Origin: JBHHZI01 sp046757965
Lineage (GTDB): Bacteria > Acidobacteriota > Polarisedimenticolia > SMYD01
Direction: 5' to 3'
DNA length: 19,974 bases
NCBI GenBank assembly: GCA_046757965.1
Contig: JBHHZI010000053.1
Span: forward strand, 1 to 19,974
Position 1 is the first letter of the stretch. Every line of letters begins with the position of its first letter. Shown piece by piece: positions 7,682 through 15,287 of this stretch. Position numbers and translations under genes: made by a program. Below the pieces are notes generated by a model that saw nothing but the letters and a program-made list of their open reading frames with translations, did no database searches and was not told the DNA's origin.

Positions 7682-9877
7682 ATGAGACGTTGGCTCCCGA
7701 TCCTGCTGGTGTTCGTGTCGTTCGGCGTCCAGGCCGATGAGGGGATGTGGCCACCGGCCCAGCTTCCCGAGCTGTCGAAGACGTTGCGAACCCTCGGCCT
7801 GCAGATCGACCCTCGTGTCCTGTCGGACCTGACGGCGCAGCCGATGAATGCGGTCGTCAGCCTGGGCGGCTGCACCGCCTCGTTCGTGTCGCCCGACGGG
7901 CTGGTGATCACCAATCATCACTGTGCCTTCGGAGCGCTCCAGTACAACTCCACGAAGGATCACAATCTCCTGACCGACGGCTTCATCGCCACCAGCCGGG
8001 GTGATGAGGTGTTCGCCGGACCGGGCAGTCGTGTGCTGGTGACGGTGATGGTGAAGGATGTGACCGACAAGGTCCTCGGACATCTGTCCGGCGATCTGAG
8101 TGGCCGGGAGCGCTACCAGGCCATCGAGGATCAACAGAAGAGCCTGGTCGCGGCCTGCGAGAAGGACGAGGGGCACCGCTGCCGGGTGGCCGCCTTCTAC
8201 GGAGGATTGCAGTACCAGCTCGTCAAGCAGATCGAGCTGCGCGACGTGCGTCTGGTCTACGCGCCTCCCCAGGGCGTCGGCAAGTTCGGCGGCGACATCG
8301 ACAACTGGATGTGGCCGCGCCACACCGGTGATTTCTCCTTCTACCGCGCGTATGTCGGCCCGGATGGCGCCCCGGCCGATCCGGACGAGAAGAACGTGCC
8401 CTATCACCCGGCCCACTTCCTGCACGTGTCACCGGCAGGCGTCGATGAGGGCGACTTCGTGATGGTGGCGGGGTATCCCGGCCGCACCAATCGCTACCGC
8501 CTGGCGAGCGAGGTGGACAACGTCATTCACTGGACCTACCCGGAGCGCAAGAAGGCGTTCGGGGAATTCCTCACGGTGATCGAGGAGGCCACCCGGGATC
8601 GCCCGGAAGCAAGGCTGGAGTACGCCTCGCTGGTCGCCGGGCTGAACAACGTCAAGAAGAACAACGAGGGATTGCTGGCCGGATTCGCCCACAGCGACGT
8701 GGTGTCCCGCAAGGTCCACCTCGAGAAGAATCTGCAGGCGTGGATCGACGCCAATCCGGAGCGGCAGGATCGGTACCGGACGTCGATTCAGGATGTCCGG
8801 GACCTGGCGGCCCAGTCGCGCAGCGACCAGGAGCGCGACCTCTACTACCAGTTCCTGGCCCACCGCTCGTCACTTCTGGGTGCGGCGCAGACGCTCTACC
8901 GGCTCAGCCGCGAGCAGCAGAAGAAGGACAGTGAGCGCGAACCGGGATTCCAGGAACGCGACCTGATGCGCATCCGCGAACGTCTCACCCGCCTCGATCG
9001 GACCTTCGACCCGGAGGTGGACCGGGCGGTCTGGCGTCATTTCATCGTGCGTTATGCGGCGATCCCGACCGATCTCCACGCGGCCGTCTTCGACGACTGG
9101 TTCGGCATTCATGGCCACACCGTGGATGAGGCCCGCCTCGATGCCCGCTTGACCGAGATGTACGAGAAGACGTCGCTGGGCGAGAAGGAGGCCCGCCTGA
9201 AGTGGATCGGCAAGAGGCCGGACGCCTTCGCCGGCAGCGAGGATCCGTTCCTCCGCCTCGCGGTGACCCTGTATGACTCCGACATGGCCCTGGAGGAGGA
9301 GAGCAAGAGCCTGGCCGGACACCTCCGGGAGGCCCGACCGCGCTTCATGGAGGCGCTCATCGCCTACCTTGGCGAGCAGGGGAAGGCCGTCTATCCCGAC
9401 GCCAACAGCACGCTGCGGGTGACGTTCGGCCAGGTCGAGGGCTCGGAGCCGGCCGACGGCCTGCGCAACACACCGTTCACGACGCTGGCCGGCGTGGTCG
9501 CGAAGGACACCGGGAAGGAGCCGTTCGACACGCCCCCGCAGCTCCTCGCGGCGATGCGCCAGCCCGGGCCGCAGCGCTTCGCGGCGCCGGTTCTGGGCAC
9601 CGTGCCGGTCAATTTCCTCAGCACGCTGGACACCACCGGGGGCAACTCCGGTTCGCCGACTCTCGATGCCCGGGGCAATCTCGTCGGGCTGCTGTTCGAC
9701 GGCACCTACGAGAGCATCATCTCGGACTGGGATTTCCTGCCGGACAAGACCCGCTCGATCCACGTGGACATCCGTTATGTCCTCTGGGTCATGGATCAGA
9801 TCGGGGGCGCCTCCCGTCTGTTCGAGGAGATGGGCATCGAACCTGCGGCGTCCTTGCGGGCGGGGCGGGGACGCTGA
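7682..9877 (+). CDS. S46-family dipeptidyl-peptidase, DPP7-like, exported
   Basis: The 731-residue precursor begins with a signal peptide cut near GVQA|DEG (residue 18), placing it in the periplasm or on the outer membrane. It should release N-terminal dipeptides from oligopeptides. The catalytic set of the S46 family is visible: H80 in TNHHC, D217 in PRHTGDFSFYRAY, and S656 in GGNSGSP, with the substrate N-terminus-binding block DNWMWPRHTG (208-216). The specificity residue 18 positions after the serine is Gly (FDG, 672-674). This is as in Porphyromonas DPP7 (hydrophobic P1), not the Arg that marks Asp/Glu-specific DPP11. Length matches the family (about 700-720). It is divergent from ftcD and converges on yajQ with 22 bp between stops. 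The antisense and extended frames over it are shadows. Confidence 0.93.
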   Translation: MRRWLPILLVFVSFGVQADEGMWPPAQLPELSKTLRTLGLQIDPRVLSDLTAQPMNAVVSLGGCTASFVSPDGLVITNHHCAFGALQYNSTKDHNLLTDGFIATSRGDEVFAGPGSRVLVTVMVKDVTDKVLGHLSGDLSGRERYQAIEDQQKSLVAACEKDEGHRCRVAAFYGGLQYQLVKQIELRDVRLVYAPPQGVGKFGGDIDNWMWPRHTGDFSFYRAYVGPDGAPADPDEKNVPYHPAHFLHVSPAGVDEGDFVMVAGYPGRTNRYRLASEVDNVIHWTYPERKKAFGEFLTVIEEATRDRPEARLEYASLVAGLNNVKKNNEGLLAGFAHSDVVSRKVHLEKNLQAWIDANPERQDRYRTSIQDVRDLAAQSRSDQERDLYYQFLAHRSSLLGAAQTLYRLSREQQKKDSEREPGFQERDLMRIRERLTRLDRTFDPEVDRAVWRHFIVRYAAIPTDLHAAVFDDWFGIHGHTVDEARLDARLTEMYEKTSLGEKEARLKWIGKRPDAFAGSEDPFLRLAVTLYDSDMALEEESKSLAGHLREARPRFMEALIAYLGEQGKAVYPDANSTLRVTFGQVEGSEPADGLRNTPFTTLAGVVAKDTGKEPFDTPPQLLAAMRQPGPQRFAAPVLGTVPVNFLSTLDTTGGNSGSPTLDARGNLVGLLFDGTYESIISDWDFLPDKTRSIHVDIRYVLWVMDQIGGASRLFEEMGIEPAASLRAGRGR

Positions 9878-9899
9878 GGCGCGTCGCAACCGCGGGCGA

Positions 9900-10382
9900 T
9901 CAATCGCGATAGTTGTCGAACTGCAGCGGCATGTCGAGATCCATGTCCTTGAGCATGGTGATCACGTCCTGCAGGACATCCCGCTTCTTGCCGGTGACCC
10001 GGACCTTGTCGCCCTGGATGGCTGACTGGGCCTTGAGCTTGCTGTTCTTGATCGTCTTGACGATCTTGCGCGCCAGTTCCGTCTCGATGCCCTGACGGAC
10101 GGTGATCACCTGGCGAGCCTCGCTGACGTTGACCTCGGGCGAGTCCACCTTCAGGCAGCGCAGGTCCACCTTGCGAGCGGCGAGTCGCATGGTCAGGATG
10201 TCGGCCATCTGCTTGAGCTGGAATTCGCTCGGGGCCCGCAGGGTCACCGTGTCCCTGTCGAGATGGAACCGGGCCTGGGTGCCCTTGAAATCGTACCGTT
10301 TGCCCAGTTCCCGGTTGGCCTGGTCCACGGCATTGCTCACCTCGTGACTGTCCACCTCGGAAACGATGTCAAACGACGGCAT
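9900..10382 (-). CDS. yajQ: YajQ-family nucleotide (c-di-GMP)-binding protein
   Basis: The 160-residue protein is full length for the family (about 160-165). It begins MPSFDIVSEVD and contains NRELGKRYDFKGT (26-38), KVDLRCLKVDSPEV, RQGIETELARKIVKTIKNS and GDKVRVTGKKRDVLQ, ending LPLQFDNYRD-like (MPLQFDNYRD). Members have a duplicated ferredoxin-like fold. In Xanthomonas a member binds cyclic di-GMP and acts with a transcription factor; in other bacteria the ligand is less certain. The start at 10382 is set by GGGAGG four nt upstream. Upstream lies a predicted extended -10 promoter and a 57-nt hairpin in the leader. Confidence 0.95.
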   Translation of the reverse strand: MPSFDIVSEVDSHEVSNAVDQANRELGKRYDFKGTQARFHLDRDTVTLRAPSEFQLKQMADILTMRLAARKVDLRCLKVDSPEVNVSEARQVITVRQGIETELARKIVKTIKNSKLKAQSAIQGDKVRVTGKKRDVLQDVITMLKDMDLDMPLQFDNYRD

Positions 10383-10423
10383 GTGGCCTCCCTGTCGCGG
10401 CAAATACGCGGTCCGTGTCCCCT

Positions 10424-10480
10424 CTCCGCCGTGGTTCCACGCCGGGCCTCGACGGGTCGAGACCCGCGTGCCCGGCGGAG
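10424..10480 (-). promoter_or_regulatory. 57-nt nested hairpin in the predicted yajQ leader
   Basis: Three coaxial stems are visible. The outer stem is 10424-10431 with 10473-10480 (8 bp). The middle is 10438-10446 with 10463-10470 (8 bp, one bulged C). The inner is 10448-10452 with 10457-10461 (5 bp, loop CGGG). That gives 21 base pairs in 57 nt. An extended -10 on the minus strand just outside it would start transcripts near 10490, so the structure would open the yajQ mRNA and end 41 nt before its start codon. It could act as a 5' stabiliser, attenuator or protein site. It does not match a riboswitch class I recognise. Confidence 0.55.
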
Positions 10481-10496
10481 GGTTGTCTCGCCTGCC

Positions 10497-10505
10497 ATTA
10501 AATCA
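10497..10505 (-). promoter_or_regulatory. extended -10 promoter for yajQ
   Basis: Read on the minus strand, TGATTTAAT gives a TGn extension plus TTTAAT (5/6 match to TATAAT). No -35 box is evident, as is usual for extended -10 promoters. The predicted transcription start is near 10490. Confidence 0.45.
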
Positions 10506-10544
10506 CCGTCGCCCCCGGGCGGCCCACCCGGACGGGCAAACAGG

Positions 10545-10550
10545 TATCAT
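10545..10550 (+). promoter_or_regulatory. -10 box directly before rmuC, possible leaderless start
   Basis: TATCAT (5/6 match to TATAAT) ends 6 nt before the rmuC ATG at 10557, so transcription would begin at or next to the start codon. No good Shine-Dalgarno sequence precedes that ATG, which agrees with a leaderless mRNA. Confidence 0.4.
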
Positions 10551-10556
10551 CAGCAG

Positions 10557-12017
10557 ATGAATCTGACCCAGACGCTGCTCGTGGCGCTGGTCGGCGCGAC
10601 GGGTGTGGCCGTGGCCCTGCTCGTCGCCGTTCTCGGCCGCCTGCGCGGCTCGCGCCCGGCCGATGCCGGCGGCATCCTCAGCGAGGAACTGCGTGCCGGG
10701 CGCGCCGAGGCGTCGGAGACCCTCCGGGGGATGCGCGAGGAACTGGCGCGCGGGCAGGCGGCGTCGCAGAAGACGGTCTCGGAGACACTTGCGGGCCTGT
10801 CCGAGATCCAGAAGGGCCAGCTGGAGGGGCTGGCTCGCCAGCTCGAGCGGCTCACCGGCTCCAATCGCGAACTGCTCGACAAGATCCGCGCCACCCTCGA
10901 CGCCCGCGTGCGGGAGCTTCAAGAGGGCAACGAGAAGCGCCTCAACGAGATGCGTCAGACCGTGGACGAGAAGCTCGAGAAGACGCTGGAGAAGCGCCTG
11001 GGCGAGTCGTTCAAGCTGGTCAGCGACCGCCTGGAGAAGGTCCATCAGGGTCTGGGCGAGATGCAGACTCTCGCCGCCGGCGTCGGCGACCTCAAGAAGG
11101 TTCTCACCAACGTGAAGGTGCGGGGCACCTGGGCGGAGGTGCAGCTCGGGGCGATCCTCGATCAGATCCTGACGCCGGATCAGTTCGACCGCAATGTCCA
11201 GACCCGGCCGGAGAGCCGGGAGAACGTGGAATACGCGGTGCGGCTTCCCGGGCCCCGGGATGATCCGCACGCAGTCGTCTGGCTGCCCATCGACTCCAAG
11301 TTCCCCCAGGAGGACTACGTTCGTCTGCAGGAGGCTGCCGACCGGGGTGATGCGGAGGCGGTGCAGAAGGCGTCGTTCGCTCTGGCCCGGGCCGTGCGCA
11401 CGGCCGCCCAGGACATTCACGACAAGTACGTCGAGCCGCCATCGACGACTGACTTCGCCATCATGTACCTGGCGACCGAGGGGCTCTACGCCGAGGTCCT
11501 GCGCCAGCCCGGTCTGATGGAGGAACTGCAGCAAAAACATCGGGTGGTGGTGGCGGGGCCGACAACCGTCGCGGCCATTCTCAGCAGCCTGCGGATGGGA
11601 TTCCAGACGCTGGCCATCGAGCGGCGTGCCGGCGAGGTGTGGACCGTGCTGGCCGCCGTGAAGACCGAGTTCGGCAAGTTCGGCCAGGTGATGGAGAAGG
11701 TGAAGAAGCAGATCGGCACGGTCAGCCGCACCCTCGAGGAGACCGGCGTCCGCACCCGCGCCATGGAGAAGCGACTGCGGTCGGTCGAGCAACTCCCTGG
11801 CGGTCAGGCGGCCGCGCTCCTCGATCTGCCCGGCGTTTCGTCGCCTCCACACGAGGCTCCGGCCGGAACCGCGGAAGTGGACCCGGAGGCGTCGAGGCCG
11901 GAGACGGCGGGAGACGACCCGGCCGAGATCGACGCCGCGGGTCGGCCCGATCCGGAGGTGACGGCCCGGGGTCCGGCGAGCCCGGCCGGCAGCCCGGACC
12001 GGCCGCACCCGGCCTGA
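10557..12017 (+). CDS. rmuC: RmuC-family DNA recombination-limiting protein
   Basis: The 486-residue protein has one N-terminal membrane helix (about 5-27), a long charged coiled coil (about 40-165) and the RmuC nuclease-like core (about 180-410). Hallmarks are KVRGTWAEVQLGAILDQIL (187-205), the LPIDSKFPQEDY block (243-254), and the later PTTVAAILSSLRMGFQTL stretch. Family members limit recombination at inverted repeats and have been tied to phage defence, probably as membrane-anchored DNA-processing enzymes. The last 60 or so residues are Pro/Ala/Asp/Glu-rich and probably disordered. The ATG at 10557 is chosen because the membrane helix follows at once; the frame open further upstream to 10263 is antisense to yajQ. 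A TATCAT box 6 nt before the ATG suggests leaderless expression. The gene after it starts 132 bp downstream. Confidence 0.93.
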   Translation: MNLTQTLLVALVGATGVAVALLVAVLGRLRGSRPADAGGILSEELRAGRAEASETLRGMREELARGQAASQKTVSETLAGLSEIQKGQLEGLARQLERLTGSNRELLDKIRATLDARVRELQEGNEKRLNEMRQTVDEKLEKTLEKRLGESFKLVSDRLEKVHQGLGEMQTLAAGVGDLKKVLTNVKVRGTWAEVQLGAILDQILTPDQFDRNVQTRPESRENVEYAVRLPGPRDDPHAVVWLPIDSKFPQEDYVRLQEAADRGDAEAVQKASFALARAVRTAAQDIHDKYVEPPSTTDFAIMYLATEGLYAEVLRQPGLMEELQQKHRVVVAGPTTVAAILSSLRMGFQTLAIERRAGEVWTVLAAVKTEFGKFGQVMEKVKKQIGTVSRTLEETGVRTRAMEKRLRSVEQLPGGQAAALLDLPGVSSPPHEAPAGTAEVDPEASRPETAGDDPAEIDAAGRPDPEVTARGPASPAGSPDRPHPA

Positions 12018-12138
12018 TCGCCGGCCGCGAATACGGATCCTCGGCCACTGGATCCACTCCGGCGGCGGCCACGGGAGTCTCCCTGGCGCCGGCGGGCACG
12101 ATTCCCAAGGCTCCGGTTCAGATGGTACGCTGCCGCCC

Positions 12139-12145
12139 GGGAGGG
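12139..12145 (+). promoter_or_regulatory. ribosome binding site of the three-domain transferase gene
   Basis: GGGAGGG precedes the ATG at 12150 by 4 nt and supports the first ATG as the start of the sulfotransferase domain. Confidence 0.6.
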
Positions 12146-12149
12146 ACGC

Positions 12150-15100
12150 ATGAGTGACCGCCCCGTCTTCCTGTTCGGGTGTGCTTACCGCTGCGGGAGC
12201 ACCTTGCTGCAGCGGCTGCTGTCGTCCACCGGTGAGCTGTTCATCTGGGGCGAGAACATGGCCATCAGCGAGCTGCTCGGCCAGGTGCCGGAGCGGGTGT
12301 CGGCGTGGCGCTGGGAGTCGTACCAGGAGGAGCAGTGGCGCACGCTGGAGAAGACTGGCGTGGCCGGCTGGATCTGCAACCTGAACCCCCGGCCCCTGGT
12401 GCCGTCCCTGCGTACCGCGCTGCGGGCGTTCTACGAGACGTACTACGGCGAGGCAACCCGGGCGCTGGGGCGGAGTCGCTGGGGCTTCAAGGAGGTGCAC
12501 CACGGCGCCGCCACGGCGCGATTTCTCACCAACCTGTTTCCCGACTGCCGGGTCGTCTTTCTCCTGCGCAACCCCGTCGACGTGCTCGCCAGCGTGGCGC
12601 CGACCTCCTGGTACGACGAGGTGGGGGGCCCCGGGCGGGTTCTCGACCTCTGGCGGCGCAACACCGAGAGCCTGCTGGCCTGGGAAGATGCGCGGCTGCT
12701 CGTCGTGCGCTTCGAGAAACTGGTGGCCGAGCCGACCACCGAGCTGGAGCGGATCGGTGCGCATGTCGGGGTCGACGCCGCGTGTTTCGATCGGAACTTG
12801 CTGGCGAGGCGCGAGCGCGGCGGCATGCCCGAGCCGGCGCTGGGCCCGGCGGAACGGGCTGCGCTGAGGGATGCGGCGTTCGTGCGCGGTGTCCGGCGAG
12901 CCGGCTATGACGTCGATCTCGACGCCCGCCTTGTCGGTCCGGCGCCGCTGGCGAAATCTGGAACAGCCAATGCCGCCACCAGCACGACCATCCGGGTCGG
13001 GGCCCCACCGGATCCGGGCGCCGGCGGCGTGCCGGTCGAGGGCGGGGCGACGAGCGAAGCGGACGAGCCGGTCGACGGCGGGCCAGAGGGCGCCGCCGGC
13101 GTCGAGGCCCTCGGCCACCGGCGCTACGTCGGCGGCCTGTGGGACGAGGTGGGCCGCCTGCAGTTCGAGTTCCTGAAAGGGCATGGCCTGAAACCGGACG
13201 ACACGTTGCTCGATATCGGCTGTGGCGCCCTGCGAGGCGGCGTTCACTTCGTGCGCTACCTGGGCAAGGGTGCGTACCTGGGCATGGAGAAGGAGCCGCT
13301 GCTGATCGAGCAGGGCAGCCGCCAGGAACTGGGCGAGAGCCTCCTGGCCGAGAAGCAGCCCGAGCTGCTCGTCTCCGCCGACTTCGCCTTCGAGCGGTTC
13401 GACCGCGTGCCGGATGTCGCCCTGGCCCACTCTCTGTTCACTCACCTCACACCGGCCGCCATCGAGCGCTGCCTGCAACGCCTGCGCGCCTTTGTCAGAC
13501 CGGGCTGCCGCCTGTTTGCCACCTTCTTCGAGAGCGACGAGCCGATGGATAACCCGTTCCTCTCCCACGACCATCGCGGCTTCCGCTACACACGCGGGCA
13601 GATGGAATCGTTCGGCGTCTGGACCGGCTGGGAGGCGCGCTACCTGGGTGACTGGCAGCATCCCCGCGGCCAGGTCATGGTCGAGTACGTGGCGCGGACG
13701 GTACCGGCGACGGCTGCGGATTCCGGGGACCGGTTGCCCGAAGTCTCGGTCATCCTGTGCACGTACAATCGCTGTGCGATCCTGACGGAATGTCTGGCGA
13801 GTTTCTTCGACCAGACCGCCGCGCCGGGAACGTTTGAGATCGTCGTCGTGGATGACGGGTCCACCGACGACACACCCGCCATGCTGGACGAACTGGATTC
13901 TCCGGTGCCCTTGCGATGCGTCCGGCAGGACAACGCCGGCCTGGCGGCGGCCCGCAACGCCGGTATCGCCGCCGGGTCCGGCCGGCTCCTGTTGTTCATC
14001 AATGACGACACCATCGCGGCGCCTGATCTGATCGAGTCTCATCTCGCCGCCCATGCCGCCCATGCCGGGCGATCGATCGCGGTCCTGGGAACCTTCGAGC
14101 AACCGCCGGAGGCGCTGGAGAATGCGCTCACCTTTCATCTGGAAACGTCCGATGAGGTCTTCTGCTACGCGACGACCGAGTCGGGCCAGCTTCACGACTG
14201 GAACCGCTTCTGGACCTGCAACGTCAGCGTGGCCGCCGAGGAGGTGCGCGCCGCCGGCGGCTTCGATGTCGCCTTCCGGCAGTATGGTTGTGAAGACACC
14301 GACCTGGGCGCGCGGTTGTTCGCGCGTGGTGTTCCGGTGCTCTTCGCAGCCGCGGCCCGGGCTCGCCACCGTCACGTGCTGGGGTTCGACGATCTCAAGC
14401 GCCGGAGCCACACCGTTGCCCGGGCCTATGTCCGCTTCTTCCGCAAGCATCCGCACCTGCTGGCGCACGAATGGTGGGGGTGGGTCGCGCCTCTCGACCG
14501 GAACGCGTGCGCGGAGTACAGGGCGGCCCGGCAGTCACGCTCGCCGTCGTGGGAGGCTCAGGCGCGGGAGATCGCCGCATCGAGTCTCGCGGCTCTGGAG
14601 GAGGAATCCGGTCACGCCGGAGCCCGGGCGCGCCTGGACCAGCTCGCCGGCCGACTCCGCGACCTCAACGCCCTCTGGTGGCGGGAAGGATTTGTCGACG
14701 GGTTCGACGATCTGCATCTTTCGGGCTTTCCCGAGCTGGTCGCCACCGCCCCGTGGCCGCTGGGGACGCGGGCGCCTCGCAAGGTGGTGGCCTGGCCCGA
14801 TTACAGCTCGCCCGCCGATCTCCAGATGCTCATGGAGAACTTCGGCCGCATCCTCCAGGGCCGGAAGGACACCTGCTTCTGCCTCCGGCATGACCCCGGC
14901 GTCGACGGTCCGGTGGACGAGGCGATGGAGCGCCTGAAGACCGTGCACGACAGCATCCTCGGCAAGGAGGCCGTTCTCGACGTGCTGCTGGTGGGCGAGC
15001 CGATGCAGCGCGATGACTGGCCTCGCCTGGGCCGGTCGGTCGACTGGGCCCTGGCCCTGCCGTCCTCGAGACAGCCGGTGCGGTCGTCCTTCTTCGACGC

Positions 15101-15185
15101 ACTCGATGTGCCGGTGCTGGCCGCCGCCACCGACCTCGAGGAACGCCTGGGGGCTCCGCGCCCCGACACGGTCGAGCCGGGCTAG
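12150..15185 (+). CDS. three-domain fusion: sulfotransferase - methyltransferase - GT2 glycosyltransferase
   Basis: One open frame of 1011 residues joins three transferases. Residues 1-260 are a PAPS sulfotransferase: FLFGCAYRCGSTLLQRLL (7-24) is the 5'-phosphosulfate loop and VVFLLRNPVDVLAS (135-148) the 3'-phosphate site. After a Gly/Ala/Pro linker (262-320) comes a class I methyltransferase, about 322-517, with LLDIGCGALRGG (353-364) and LGMEKE (377-382). Residues 530 to about 775 are a family 2 glycosyltransferase: VSVILCTYNR (532-541), VVVDDGST (565-572), INDDT (617-621, DxD-like metal site) and GCEDTDLGARL (713-723). Residues about 845-995 form a further alpha/beta region I cannot name, possibly half of a GT-B-like fold. 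It has no signal peptide or membrane helix, so it should act in the cytosol on a glycan or glycolipid precursor. Acceptor and sugar are unknown. No capsule genes flank it. Same-frame coding with uniform codon use argues against an assembly fusion. Confidence 0.88.
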   Translation: MSDRPVFLFGCAYRCGSTLLQRLLSSTGELFIWGENMAISELLGQVPERVSAWRWESYQEEQWRTLEKTGVAGWICNLNPRPLVPSLRTALRAFYETYYGEATRALGRSRWGFKEVHHGAATARFLTNLFPDCRVVFLLRNPVDVLASVAPTSWYDEVGGPGRVLDLWRRNTESLLAWEDARLLVVRFEKLVAEPTTELERIGAHVGVDAACFDRNLLARRERGGMPEPALGPAERAALRDAAFVRGVRRAGYDVDLDARLVGPAPLAKSGTANAATSTTIRVGAPPDPGAGGVPVEGGATSEADEPVDGGPEGAAGVEALGHRRYVGGLWDEVGRLQFEFLKGHGLKPDDTLLDIGCGALRGGVHFVRYLGKGAYLGMEKEPLLIEQGSRQELGESLLAEKQPELLVSADFAFERFDRVPDVALAHSLFTHLTPAAIERCLQRLRAFVRPGCRLFATFFESDEPMDNPFLSHDHRGFRYTRGQMESFGVWTGWEARYLGDWQHPRGQVMVEYVARTVPATAADSGDRLPEVSVILCTYNRCAILTECLASFFDQTAAPGTFEIVVVDDGSTDDTPAMLDELDSPVPLRCVRQDNAGLAAARNAGIAAGSGRLLLFINDDTIAAPDLIESHLAAHAAHAGRSIAVLGTFEQPPEALENALTFHLETSDEVFCYATTESGQLHDWNRFWTCNVSVAAEEVRAAGGFDVAFRQYGCEDTDLGARLFARGVPVLFAAAARARHRHVLGFDDLKRRSHTVARAYVRFFRKHPHLLAHEWWGWVAPLDRNACAEYRAARQSRSPSWEAQAREIAASSLAALEEESGHAGARARLDQLAGRLRDLNALWWREGFVDGFDDLHLSGFPELVATAPWPLGTRAPRKVVAWPDYSSPADLQMLMENFGRILQGRKDTCFCLRHDPGVDGPVDEAMERLKTVHDSILGKEAVLDVLLVGEPMQRDDWPRLGRSVDWALALPSSRQPVRSSFFDALDVPVLAAATDLEERLGAPRPDTVEPG

Positions 15186-15287
15186 CAGCTCATCCGCGTC
15201 GTCGACCCTGGCGCCACCATGGGAGGAGGGCCGACAGCTCGCCGGCCACATCAGGGGTCTGGCGGGTGTCGTCGACGTGGAAGCGGG

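Noticed and set aside
7502..8425. N-terminal extension of the ftcD frame by about 300 codons
   Set aside because: It is antisense to the S46 peptidase, and FTCD homology begins at the ATG at 7501 with its own ribosome site.
10503..14468. A 1321-codon open frame on the minus strand opposite rmuC and the three-domain gene
   Set aside because: It lies antisense to two clearly recognised genes, shows Gln/Arg/His-rich low-complexity sequence and no domain, and is the usual shadow of high-GC codon use.
15186..15287. GTCGTCGAC occurring twice in the convergent gap
   Set aside because: It is a short 9-bp match built on the common GTCGAC palindrome; likely chance in this composition.
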